Shown piece by piece: positions 40,696 to 50,090 of a DNA stretch of 64,000 nt; the first letter of the stretch is position 1, and the number at the start of each line of letters is the position of its first letter. The position numbers and the translations under genes were made by a program. Source of the DNA: an uncultured Halieaceae bacterium (lineage in GTDB: Bacteria > Pseudomonadota > Gammaproteobacteria > Pseudomonadales > Halieaceae); NCBI GenBank assembly GCA_913051825.1, contig CAJXCR010000001.1, positions 1-64,000 on the forward strand, written 5' to 3'. The notes under the pieces were generated by a model. It was not told the origin of the DNA, searched no databases, and saw only the letters and a list, made by a program, of their open reading frames with translations.

Positions 40696-40761
40696 TCTTC
40701 CCAAGAAGTGTCCCGTGTGAGTGATTGACTCACCGGGGCGCTAAATGAAACGTTTCATTGG

Positions 40762-42777
40762 TCAGGTGATTTCGTGTGCAGCACGTTCACCTTCATGTAC
40801 CGCTCCCTCCCACATCTGATAACCTTTTAGTTCAGCGTGTGCAAAACCAATTCTTCCATGCCTCTTTCGAATAACATCACTCGCCGAAGGCTTACCATCT
40901 TTTCCGAAGAAAAACCCTGGTGGTGTGACAACATAGGCATGGCCTTGTCGATTTACTGTGATACCGGCGATATCCCTTTCAGCATCGAATCCGCCCGGTC
41001 CAAACATTTTTGTGAATTGATCGATTACCTTTTTCTCGATCTCTGCATAGCTCATTGAAAACATCTTCATCCGTGCTGCCACACATTGTTCTTTTACTGG
41101 GAGCCCTGGCAAACAAAAAGAGTTGTACATGGTAAGTACTGTGGGTTTGCTTGGATCTAACGGCATCGGTTCCTTGCCGTCCAGTATCATTTGACGGCGA
41201 AGGGTGGTAAACCAACCAAGGTCATCTCCAAACCATCTAACTGAAGCAACCCCCAGTTTTTCCATAAACTGCCAGTTTGTCAGTGCGACATTAACCATCA
41301 TCATTGGAGAATGAAAGAACGAATCCATAGCTTTTTTGTGATCCGATGGCAGGTCAGATACTACTCGCTTATTCATGTGCTGTTGTCCTGCCATAATCAC
41401 ATTTTTGCCTGTGACACGGAACATTTGTCCATTTTTAAGATAAGTCACCAACACGCGCTCAGCGCTTTTTGCGTCTCCGTCGTGTCGGACATTCACAACC
41501 AGGGATTTCAATCGCATACGGGTGGATTGGCTGGAATGATCGATAGCGCTCCAATTAATTGGATTCGAAAGTACGTCATTGATTGATTGAGTATTGCCAA
41601 ATATATCTGGAATCAATCTCTGTACGATGTGTCTGAGTATTCCTGTATTTCCACCAGGGAAGCTGGCTAGATAAACATAGTCAGTTGGGTCGCCAATCCC
41701 GACAATTGGGTCTCCACCCAGGCCCATGCGTCCAAACGCGCGCCCGAATTGATTGACGCCTGGTTGGATAAAATTAAATGCCTGATAGGCCGATATGACG
41801 TCTGTGCCCAGTCCTGTCCCCATCGCTGCCGCAAACGGGTTGAGATATTCATCGATATCGGGGTTATCGATACCCATTTCGTTTATCAGAAATTCCTTAT
41901 ATGTCATGGAATCCAGCCACTCGGCCCAATCCTCTCGTTCCGGTGGTTGTCGATAAACCTCCATCCATAGGAAGTCCTGCTTTGTTTTTTCGTCAATAGG
42001 GACATTTTTGAAGCGATTCTTCCAGGGATTAATGGCCATCTCGTGACCTTCATGGAACCACCCAAGATCTTGTGCTTCCCACTGGATATGCATTGGAGAG
42101 TAGTTATCAACAGGAATTTTGAGTTTTGAATTTTTGGGGTTTTGCCATTCAAAGTCCATTGGCAGGCCTAGCTCTTCCCAAATAGGACCATACATGCCGA
42201 TGTTCTTGGCTTTCTCGAGTGGCCAGGCCGCTCCCGTTGATCCTTGAGGTGCCCACAGCTTGTAACCATCAACTTCAAATTCGTTATGTCTAGCCTCACC
42301 ACCGAAAACTTCATGGTTATCGCAAATTAAGACTTTTGCATTGGGGTGGTCCTTTAGGTAGTAATACGCTGCTCCACAGCCGGCAAAACCAGCACCTACT
42401 ATCACTAAATCATACTCTTCATCCAGCACAGTCGCATTTTGGACTTGTTTTTTGAAATCACTATTTCTAAAAGCATGGCCTGCGTTTGCTTCTAAATGCG
42501 TGTTCCCGTTAGAATTTTTGTAGTCACCAACCCCTCCGGGTCCGGTCCATGCCTTCGTGAGGCCTGTCAGTGGAGCGTTTATAGTTTGCGGGAATTCGCC
42601 GGACGGACCGTTAATTGAAGTCGCTTCAGCTTTCGACACTAACCCCGGTGCTTTTGCTGTGAGCAGAGCGGCTCCGCTGCCGACAAGTGATCCGCCGACA
42701 AAGTCGCGTCTTGTGATCTTGGAAGACGCGAGTGAACTTGATTGCTTTTTATCTTTATGATCGTTGCGGTCGCTCAT
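40762..42777 (-). CDS. Tat-exported FAD/NAD(P)-binding oxidoreductase, spermidine dehydrogenase (SpdH)-like
   Basis: TRRDFVGGSLVGSGAALLTAKA Tat signal; DLVIVGAGFAGCGAAYYYLKDHPNAKVLICDNHEVFGGEARHNEF. Confidence 0.75.
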   Translation of the reverse strand: MSDRNDHKDKKQSSSLASSKITRRDFVGGSLVGSGAALLTAKAPGLVSKAEATSINGPSGEFPQTINAPLTGLTKAWTGPGGVGDYKNSNGNTHLEANAGHAFRNSDFKKQVQNATVLDEEYDLVIVGAGFAGCGAAYYYLKDHPNAKVLICDNHEVFGGEARHNEFEVDGYKLWAPQGSTGAAWPLEKAKNIGMYGPIWEELGLPMDFEWQNPKNSKLKIPVDNYSPMHIQWEAQDLGWFHEGHEMAINPWKNRFKNVPIDEKTKQDFLWMEVYRQPPEREDWAEWLDSMTYKEFLINEMGIDNPDIDEYLNPFAAAMGTGLGTDVISAYQAFNFIQPGVNQFGRAFGRMGLGGDPIVGIGDPTDYVYLASFPGGNTGILRHIVQRLIPDIFGNTQSINDVLSNPINWSAIDHSSQSTRMRLKSLVVNVRHDGDAKSAERVLVTYLKNGQMFRVTGKNVIMAGQQHMNKRVVSDLPSDHKKAMDSFFHSPMMMVNVALTNWQFMEKLGVASVRWFGDDLGWFTTLRRQMILDGKEPMPLDPSKPTVLTMYNSFCLPGLPVKEQCVAARMKMFSMSYAEIEKKVIDQFTKMFGPGGFDAERDIAGITVNRQGHAYVVTPPGFFFGKDGKPSASDVIRKRHGRIGFAHAELKGYQMWEGAVHEGERAAHEIT

Positions 42778-42809
42778 AATTAATTCCTGTTCTGACTTAT
42801 ATTTCGAGT

Positions 42810-43349
42810 TTAATTGAGGTTTTCATCGGTAGAAAGGTCGAACTCACCGAGCACATACATCTCGCCATGAGACCACCACTCGCCGTCAATGCGTTCCCAA
42901 AGAAACAACATCTTGAATGTGAACGGTTCTGCATCGATCTCCGGAGGAAAGGTCACGTAAAAGTTAACCCAATCCCATCCAGCGTCTCCATTAACAAAAG
43001 TATTGAATGATTCGATCCTGACCAGGGAGGCGATGACTTCTTCATAGATTGGTTGCAATGCCTCACGACCAATATGAGTATGACCCTCCGGATCGGTTGA
43101 AATAACATCCTCGGAGTAGAATCTGGTGAGTATGGGTTCAGGATCGTTGTCACGGAATGCCTGCTCTTTCATGTCGTATTTCGCGCGGATAGCTTTCTGA
43201 AATTCCTCCAGCGCGACACCATTGTCTTGTTTTTCTTGTGACTCAATATCTTTAGTGCAGGAAATCGTAAGTGCTAGGATGAATAGTGCAACCAACCAAG
43301 ATATAATTGATTGCATTGATATTTTGTTGAGCGATCTGATTGTTAGCAT
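42810..43349 (-). CDS. SnoaL/NTF2-like putative lipoprotein
   Basis: LFILALTISC lipobox; AKYDMKEQAFRDNDPEPILTRFYSEDVISTDPEG; likely start near 43316. Confidence 0.65.
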   Translation of the reverse strand: MLTIRSLNKISMQSIISWLVALFILALTISCTKDIESQEKQDNGVALEEFQKAIRAKYDMKEQAFRDNDPEPILTRFYSEDVISTDPEGHTHIGREALQPIYEEVIASLVRIESFNTFVNGDAGWDWVNFYVTFPPEIDAEPFTFKMLFLWERIDGEWWSHGEMYVLGEFDLSTDENLN

Positions 43350-43439
43350 TTTTCCATTATTCCTTAAAGTATTGATATATAATCCTAGTTCACTTGCTCT
43401 ATTAAATCCAGTTGCAGGCGAGAAAAGTCTTACTAAAGA

Positions 43440-44105
43440 TTGAGCATATCGGTTATGAGTGCCTTAATGAAAACAGAAGCTACAAAGACTCGAGCCGGCA
43501 CGGGAGTGCGAGAGCGAGGTGCCGCACGGGTTGATGAAATTATTCAAACTACGAAAAAAATCCTTGTCAATGATGGTTTGGCAGATCTCTCCACCCGCAG
43601 AGTGGCGCGGGAGCTTGGTATTAGTATTGGGAATCTCCATTACTATTTTTCTACCAAGAATGATTTGTTGAAAGCTGTCATTGAAGACGTAATCCGAGGT
43701 TACGACGAAGAATTTGAGAGGAAGGCAAAACTGTTTCCTAACGCGCCAAGAAAACGAATAGAAGCTTTTGTGCGCTACCTAATAGCTGACGCAAAAAAGC
43801 CTGAAGTGCGCGCTTTTTTCTATCAATTGTGGGGCATGTCTGTGCAAAATAACTTTGCGGCTGACTTGAGAGATAAAACTTATAGGCGATTTGTGGATAT
43901 GATGGTCGACATGCTGGCGCCTTTACACCCGGATAAATCAATCGGTGAATTGAAATCTCTGGCGATGAGTATTAACGCGCCGATCGAAGGATTGCACGTG
44001 ACCTTTGGACTTGGCAAAGAAATGCTAGAGCAATATCCGGAAATGGATGAGCTGCTTTTCCAGCAAATCATGCGAAATATCGATTACGGATGTAGCAATA
44101 CTTAA
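43440..44105 (+). CDS. TetR family transcriptional regulator
   Basis: RVDEIIQTTKKILVNDGLADLSTRRVARELGISIGNLHYYFSTKNDLL. Confidence 0.92.
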   Translation: MSISVMSALMKTEATKTRAGTGVRERGAARVDEIIQTTKKILVNDGLADLSTRRVARELGISIGNLHYYFSTKNDLLKAVIEDVIRGYDEEFERKAKLFPNAPRKRIEAFVRYLIADAKKPEVRAFFYQLWGMSVQNNFAADLRDKTYRRFVDMMVDMLAPLHPDKSIGELKSLAMSINAPIEGLHVTFGLGKEMLEQYPEMDELLFQQIMRNIDYGCSNT

Positions 44106-44344
44106 AAGCTCTGTAACTTCTCCAAAAATCCGATAAAAATATATAAAATACTTTATATTCTGCTAAAAGTATCTAAATGTAGAGAAATCCGTTACGAGTA
44201 ATGCCGTTTTCATTGGCTCAGAGCCATTAATTCAGGATTTTTCGACACCATATTGCATTAAATTCGTCTAAAAATCATTAAAAGTATATAAAAATCATTA
44301 TATGTTACAAAAATCTCTAAAAAAGATATGAAATATCTGAATTG

Positions 44345-45643
44345 TTAGTTTCGATTATCAATAATTCGCGTGGCTTTGCCCTCTGAGCGAGGCACCTCGC
44401 CGGGAGGGTGGACGTTGATATCCGCAGATATGCCAACATATGATTTGATTCTCTCATTTAGCGATTTCGAAATGTCTTCGGAACTAATTCCCTCAGCGGT
44501 ATTGGCAAGTTCAACATGAATTTCGATTGCGTCTAGGTGTCCTTCTTTGCGAAGTTCTATGAAGTAGTGTGGTGATAAACCTTGGGTTGCCAATAGATGT
44601 TCTTCAATCTGCGATGGAAAGACATTGACGCCTCTAATTATCATCATGTCATCACAGCGACCGGTGATTTTTTCCATGCGTCGCATTACCCTCGCGCTAC
44701 CAGGAAGTAATTTGGTTAAATCTCTTGTCCGATAACGAATAACTGGCATCGCTTCCTTTAAAAGGCTAGTAAATACTAACTCACCTTCTTCTCCATCAGC
44801 ACAAATTTCTCCGGTATCAGGGTTAACAATTTCTGGGTAAAAATGATCTTCCCATATCGTGGGTCCATCTTTTGTACTGACACACTCCTGCGCAACTCCT
44901 GGTCCCATCACTTCGGATAGGCCATAGATATCGACGGCATCGATGTCTAAACGTTGTTCTAATTCCTCGCGCATCGCATGAGTCCATGGTTCAGCGCCAA
45001 AGATGCCTGCACGAAGTGCGAGCTTGTGAGGGTCAACACCTTGGCGTTCCATCTCGTCGGCTAAATTCAGCATGTAGGAGGGTGTTACCATGATGATGTC
45101 GGGATCGAAATCTTGTATGAGCTGGACCTGTTTCTCCGTTTGTCCTCCAGACATCGGAATAACGGTACAGCCGAGATGCTCACCTCCATAGTGCGCTCCA
45201 AGCCCGCCTGTAAAAAGACCGTAGCCATAGGAAACATGAACAAGATCATTGGCGTTTCCGCCTGCGGCTCTAATCGAACGTGCCACTAATGCTGACCAGT
45301 TCTCGATGTCTTTCTTTGTATAGCCCACTACAGTTGGCTTGCCGGTAGTTCCGCTGGAGGCGTGAACCCGAATCACTTGTTCCATAGGTACTGCAAAAAA
45401 ATTAAATGGGTAGTTTTCTCTGAGATCTGCTTTGGTGGTGAAAGGAAATTTGGCGATATCTTCTAGGCAAGTAAGATCATCTGGATGAACACCATGCGCT
45501 TCAAATTTCTGCTTATAGGCGGATGAATTTGTGTATGCGTGATTGAGCGAGCTTTTAAGTCTGTCGAATTGGAGTTGTCTCAATTCATCGATGCTAGCCG
45601 TTTCGATAGCGTGTAAGGGTTCTAGACTAGGGTTCTTTTTCAT
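44345..45643 (-). CDS. paaK: Phenylacetate-CoA ligase
   Basis: RVHASSGTTGKPTVVGYT; DIYGLSEVMGPGVAQEC; RCDDMMIIRGVNVFPSQIE. Confidence 0.88.
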   Translation of the reverse strand: MKKNPSLEPLHAIETASIDELRQLQFDRLKSSLNHAYTNSSAYKQKFEAHGVHPDDLTCLEDIAKFPFTTKADLRENYPFNFFAVPMEQVIRVHASSGTTGKPTVVGYTKKDIENWSALVARSIRAAGGNANDLVHVSYGYGLFTGGLGAHYGGEHLGCTVIPMSGGQTEKQVQLIQDFDPDIIMVTPSYMLNLADEMERQGVDPHKLALRAGIFGAEPWTHAMREELEQRLDIDAVDIYGLSEVMGPGVAQECVSTKDGPTIWEDHFYPEIVNPDTGEICADGEEGELVFTSLLKEAMPVIRYRTRDLTKLLPGSARVMRRMEKITGRCDDMMIIRGVNVFPSQIEEHLLATQGLSPHYFIELRKEGHLDAIEIHVELANTAEGISSEDISKSLNERIKSYVGISADINVHPPGEVPRSEGKATRIIDNRN

Positions 45644-45751
45644 GAAAGTTCCATTCTTATTAGTTATAGGGTCTTGGCCTGAGCTATTATATATTACACA
45701 AAATAGCGAATAACCAAACTAAATGTATCATTTGAGTTGAGTTGTAAATCG

Positions 45752-46681
45752 ATGGCGTCACCTAAAACCACGGTAGAAAAACTAGTGACTGGTTTTACCT
45801 CGCGTAAACCAATGCGCAGCACGTCGCTGATTATCACAGTTTTCGGGGATGTGATTTCTTGCCATGGAGGCGTGATATGGCTTGGTAGTCTGGTAAAAGC
45901 GATGTCATTGATGGGAATCAATGACCGGTTGGTTCGCACTTCAGTATTTCGCTTGGTCAAAGAAGATTGGCTTTGCGCAGAGAGAGTAGGGAGGCGGAGC
46001 TACTATAGGTTCACGGCGTATGGGGAGAATGAATATCAACGCGCGGCTAGTCGGATTTACGGCGAGCCTAAAAATCCCTGGAATGGTCGTTGGCAACTCT
46101 TGTTAGTTCGAGACATTGAAGAACCAGTAATTAGAGAAAAAGTTCGGCGAAGCTTGCAATGGCAGGGATTTCGTTCGATTTCGCCAGGTGTGTTTGCAAA
46201 GCCAGAAAGCGGTGGCATCAGTGTTATGCAAACGCTAGAAGAATTTGGAGTTAAGGATCAAGTTATTCCAATGGAAGCGTCTACATTTGAAGGGACGTCA
46301 AAGAATTTATTGAGTTCAATCGTAGCAGAACACTGGCATCTCGAAGATGTCGCAGATCGTTACAAGGTTTTTTTAAGAAGATTCGATGAAATAAACTCGC
46401 TTTTGGACGGTGGTATCACGTTTTCTATGGCAGACGCATTTGTAGTTAGAGTATTGTTGATCCACGATTTGCGTCGCGCTATTCTGCAAGATATTCGTTT
46501 GCCGGATGAAATCTTACCAGTGGAGTGGCCAGGTAGAGCTGCAGAGAAATTAGCCGCGAATATTTATCAAAAAGTTGGGAGAGAGTCTGTCGAGTATATT
46601 AGATCTGAACTTGAAGCGGATAAAGGTTTGATGGGTCAGGTGTCTTCGGAGTTTGTGAATCGTTTCAAAGGAGCATTTTAG
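45752..46681 (+). CDS. paaX: PaaX family transcriptional repressor
   Basis: Whole-protein resemblance: RSTSLIITVFGDVISCHGGVIWLGSLVKAM...NDRLVRTSVFRLVKEDWL...GRRSYYRFTAYGE; divergent from paaK. Confidence 0.88.
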   Translation: MASPKTTVEKLVTGFTSRKPMRSTSLIITVFGDVISCHGGVIWLGSLVKAMSLMGINDRLVRTSVFRLVKEDWLCAERVGRRSYYRFTAYGENEYQRAASRIYGEPKNPWNGRWQLLLVRDIEEPVIREKVRRSLQWQGFRSISPGVFAKPESGGISVMQTLEEFGVKDQVIPMEASTFEGTSKNLLSSIVAEHWHLEDVADRYKVFLRRFDEINSLLDGGITFSMADAFVVRVLLIHDLRRAILQDIRLPDEILPVEWPGRAAEKLAANIYQKVGRESVEYIRSELEADKGLMGQVSSEFVNRFKGAF

Positions 46682-46690
46682 TGCGGTGCA

Positions 46691-47512
46691 ATGAAACTAA
46701 CTAACAAGCAAGTGGAGCGTTTCGAGTCGGACGGGGTTATTCATGTCCCTGGCGCCGTCGATAAAGACTGGATCGACGAATTACTTGAGATGTCTGAAAA
46801 AGCGATGTCCACCCATGGCGAATGGATCAATGATGGCAACCCAGGTGCGCAAGCAAACCGAATGTTTACCAGGCGCTACATGTGGAAAGATAATTCGGTG
46901 ATTGCGCGTTTCCTCAAAGAAGGACCATGTGGAGCTATTGCAGGTCAAGCGATGTGTTCTTCCTCTGCACGTTTTTATTTTGATCATCTTCTGATAAAAG
47001 AACCAATGACAGTGGCGCAGACCCCTTGGCATCAAGACATACCATACTGGCCTTTTATGGGCACTCAAGTGTGCTCAGTCTGGGTCGCGCTCACCGATGC
47101 GACGGTGCAAGACAGTGCAATGGAGTTTGTAAGAGGATCTCATAGAGATGGGAAGTACTATAAACCAGAGCTTTTTAATGATCGGAGATCTCATCCGAAT
47201 TCGTGGGCACTAGAGGCCAAAGGTGAGCCCGTTCCCGATATTGAAGCGGATAGAGAGGCATTCGAGATTATCGGTTTTGATGTGGCTGCGGGCGATGCAA
47301 TTGTTTTCTCTGCCTGGATCTTGCATGGGGCGCCGGGCAATGCTTCCAAGAACCGTCGACGAGTCGCGCTCTCTACTCGTTGGCTTGGTAATAATGCAGT
47401 TTGGCAGCCTAAGCCTGGTGCCGATCCGATTGTAGGGGAGAATGACGTTAGTATTTTGGCGGGCAATTATCCTGCGGACGATGATAACTTTCCTGTATTT
47501 TGGTCTTCTTAA
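46691..47512 (+). CDS. Phytanoyl-CoA dioxygenase family Fe(II)/2OG oxygenase
   Basis: TPWHQDIPYW HxD motif, WILHGAPGNASKNRRRVALSTRWLG. Confidence 0.87.
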   Translation: MKLTNKQVERFESDGVIHVPGAVDKDWIDELLEMSEKAMSTHGEWINDGNPGAQANRMFTRRYMWKDNSVIARFLKEGPCGAIAGQAMCSSSARFYFDHLLIKEPMTVAQTPWHQDIPYWPFMGTQVCSVWVALTDATVQDSAMEFVRGSHRDGKYYKPELFNDRRSHPNSWALEAKGEPVPDIEADREAFEIIGFDVAAGDAIVFSAWILHGAPGNASKNRRRVALSTRWLGNNAVWQPKPGADPIVGENDVSILAGNYPADDDNFPVFWSS

Positions 47513-47594
47513 AAGACATTGCGAAATTGTAGGTTCGGGGAATAGTTAGGTATGTAGATGTCTTGACTATAAATAGACTGATCACTGAAGTTAT

Positions 47595-48767
47595 TCATAA
47601 GCAAGCCCTTAGCATTTTTATATCTTCATGGCGGGTATTGAAATCGCCCCCGACATCAGCTGCACAGCGCATATCACAGAGTTTGCGCAAGCCTTTTAGT
47701 AGCGCAGGTAATGGTGGCCCACTGGCCGTTAAACCATGACTATCGGTAAGCGCTGCTGCTGCTGCTGGGCGCTCAATAAATTTGGCGACCAACTGCTCAT
47801 GATGTTGCAGTGCCGTTTTCCCATGAGCCTCGCAGACCTCGAGAAATAGGGCCAAATGGCGTTCAAACCAAGGTCCGCGAGTGACATCTTTTGATGCCTC
47901 GAGAAAACTATCCATCAAACTTTTGCAGCGCATGGTATCGCGCAGCACCAACTGATCCTCGGGGCGCATAAACAGGAACTTATCTACGAGTAACTGAGAA
48001 TAATAAGGATCCTCCGGTCGACACAGCCCGAGCAACAGATCGATCACATTAATGCCAGCAAAATCCCCGGCATTAGCGCCGCGATATTCATGTAAACCTA
48101 CCCGATGAGGTCGATAGTAGGGTCTGACGGAGTAGAAAAATTGATCGATATCTAGTCTATCAAAAAGTTGCTGATTACTTTCATAAACCTCCTGCAAGGC
48201 TGTCTTAGTAGTCTGCAATAGATCCCACGCTAACGGGTGAGAAATACCTAAAGGAAGAATCTGACGCAATGCTTCAGATGCTCTAATAAAGGCAAAGACG
48301 CCTCTAGTGTTGAAGTCGATAAAGGTCCTTTCATCCTCCAGATCAGTAAATGTTTTATACAAGCCATTGATCGCGCGATTATGGGTTTCCAAATGACAGG
48401 AAGCGAAACGGGGTATTACCCCCAGGGATGCGCCTAACTGCATTGCCAGAGCCGACGCCTCATGCAATGGTGATCTTTTTTCTCTGGAGGGTTCGGTAAT
48501 TTCATGACGCCTGCAGGCGGCCATATAGAACCCCACGTTTCCAAGTAGCTCAAAACCGCTATCAAATCCCTGGTCGGTGTTGCCTTCAAGCAATAAATCA
48601 GCAATCAACGAGGTGCCTTCCGCCACTAGTTCGCTTTTAATATTATCTCCAATACCGATGGTCGATTCGCGCTCGCTAGTACGTGAATATTCATGCTCCA
48701 AAGCAGTGTTCATGGCTCTAAAATCACTACGAATCCAGTCATCTAATGCCTGCACCTTCGCTGTCAT
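47595..48767 (-). CDS. PrnB/IDO-superfamily-like (DUF1864) protein
   Basis: DIDQFFYSVRPYYRPHRVGLHEYRGANAGDFAGINVIDLLLG resembles remembered PrnB [23 protein letters not shown]; ATG at 48767 preferred over TTG at 48833. Confidence 0.62.
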   Translation of the reverse strand: MTAKVQALDDWIRSDFRAMNTALEHEYSRTSERESTIGIGDNIKSELVAEGTSLIADLLLEGNTDQGFDSGFELLGNVGFYMAACRRHEITEPSREKRSPLHEASALAMQLGASLGVIPRFASCHLETHNRAINGLYKTFTDLEDERTFIDFNTRGVFAFIRASEALRQILPLGISHPLAWDLLQTTKTALQEVYESNQQLFDRLDIDQFFYSVRPYYRPHRVGLHEYRGANAGDFAGINVIDLLLGLCRPEDPYYSQLLVDKFLFMRPEDQLVLRDTMRCKSLMDSFLEASKDVTRGPWFERHLALFLEVCEAHGKTALQHHEQLVAKFIERPAAAAALTDSHGLTASGPPLPALLKGLRKLCDMRCAADVGGDFNTRHEDIKMLRACL

Positions 48768-48870
48768 AACAATGCTGCCTTTGAGGGATTGTGGTGCAAA
48801 TACTATCAAAACTACCAAAGTATAATCGGTCAAATAAAACCACTTTTTTTATTTATAGTGTAAGATTTAA

Positions 48871-48892
48871 CTACTAAAAAATAAAATAGTAG
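48871..48892. promoter_or_regulatory. Candidate Lrp/AsnC operator
   Basis: CTACTA-AAAAATAAAA-TAGTAG inverted repeat with A-rich centre, just before the Lrp start. Confidence 0.5.
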
Positions 48893-48898
48893 CTAATT

Positions 48899-49378
48899 AT
48901 GCTCAAAATAACTAATAACTTGGATTCGACTGATATAAAAATACTTAATGCTCTGCAGATCAATTCACGAATTAGCAACGCGGAACTTTCCGCTCAGGTA
49001 AATCTTTCCCAGACACCTTGCCTGCGACGACTGCGTAAATTAGAACGCAGCGGTTTAATTGAACAGTATAGCGTCAAGTTAAATCAGCATATGCTGGGCA
49101 TGAACATTTCAGCATTTGTGTTTGTTAAACTGAACAAAAACACCTCAGGTAATGCCGCCGAATTTGAAGCCGCGATAGCTGAATTTACTGAAGTATTAGA
49201 GTGTTGTGTGTTGGCTGGCGTGCATGACTATTCACTGAGAGTGGTTGTGGCAGACTTGCAAGCCTTTGAATCTTTCCTTAAAGATAAACTGGCTAATGTG
49301 AAACAGGTGGAGAACATAGAATCTACTATGATCCTCAATCAGACCTTGTCTCGTCTCTCACTTAATTTGGGCATTTGA
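48899..49378 (+). CDS. Lrp/AsnC family transcriptional regulator
   Basis: LDSTDIKILNALQINSRISNAELSAQVNLSQTPCLRRLRKLERSGLIEQY. Confidence 0.93.
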   Translation: MLKITNNLDSTDIKILNALQINSRISNAELSAQVNLSQTPCLRRLRKLERSGLIEQYSVKLNQHMLGMNISAFVFVKLNKNTSGNAAEFEAAIAEFTEVLECCVLAGVHDYSLRVVVADLQAFESFLKDKLANVKQVENIESTMILNQTLSRLSLNLGI

Positions 49379-49510
49379 CCCAATAAGCTGTTAACGAGGA
49401 TATTTGGGCGGGCAAGGTTGGTTGTTGTGGTATATAAATTGGCCTCCATTCTAGAGGCGAGTGCGAAAGCGGCAGTTACTTCAGTTTTTTTCGGGGCTTG
49501 ATGTTTGGGG

Positions 49511-49969
49511 TTACTGTGAATCTGACGTACGTATTTTGTCGTCAAGCTTTGCCAGACTCTCTATGAAGGTCGCTTGTTCTTGTTCGTCGAATATGGAAAG
49601 AAGGTCAGCTTCCCAGTCCTGAGCTAGTTTAATCAACATGTTATAAAGTTCGATTCCACGAGGGGTGAATTTCAACAGAACGCTTCTGTTGTCTTCGTTA
49701 TTTGGCTCGCGAGCAATAAGTTTTTTTGCTTCGAGCTTAATTAGAGCTCTCGATACTTTCGACTTATCCATAAATGTGCGATCAGGGAGGCCGCGCGATG
49801 ATATTGTCCCAGCCTGTCCAATGGTGGCCAATATGCGCCATTCAGCTAGGCTTACATTAAAGGGCGCAGCAAACTCGGTATTTCCTGCGTCTGCAACCTT
49901 CTTGGCCAATTTTACCAATTGGTAGGGAAGGTAATTTTCAAGTTCAAATTTTTTATCGCTAATCGTCAT
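49511..49969 (-). CDS. MarR family transcriptional regulator
   Basis: SLAEWRILATIGQAGTISSRGLPDRTFMDKSKVSRALIKLEAKKLI. Confidence 0.9.
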   Translation of the reverse strand: MTISDKKFELENYLPYQLVKLAKKVADAGNTEFAAPFNVSLAEWRILATIGQAGTISSRGLPDRTFMDKSKVSRALIKLEAKKLIAREPNNEDNRSVLLKFTPRGIELYNMLIKLAQDWEADLLSIFDEQEQATFIESLAKLDDKIRTSDSQ

Positions 49970-50054
49970 CGACGTCTTTTAAAAGCTTCTAAGCAAATGG
50001 GTGTGTCAAAATATTATTTTAGTTGAAGTTATTTGTCTCTGGGACGATAATATT

Positions 50055-50068
50055 CTCTCATATGAGAG
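50055..50068. promoter_or_regulatory. Candidate MarR operator in marR/Rieske intergenic region
   Basis: CTCTCATATGAGAG perfect 14-bp palindrome. Confidence 0.55.
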
Positions 50069-50090
50069 CAAATAACGGTAGAGTGTCCGC

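Noticed and set aside
40717-40733. GTGAGT-gattg-ACTCAC hairpin as terminator
   Set aside because: Stem is short and no T-run follows, so not listed as a terminator
44270-44315. Possible CRISPR-like short repeats
   Set aside because: Repeat unit is only 7-11 nt and AT-rich with no distinct spacers or cas genes
48831-48833. TTG start for the PrnB-like gene
   Set aside because: ATG at 48767 begins at a more natural N-terminus and leaves room for the divergent promoter
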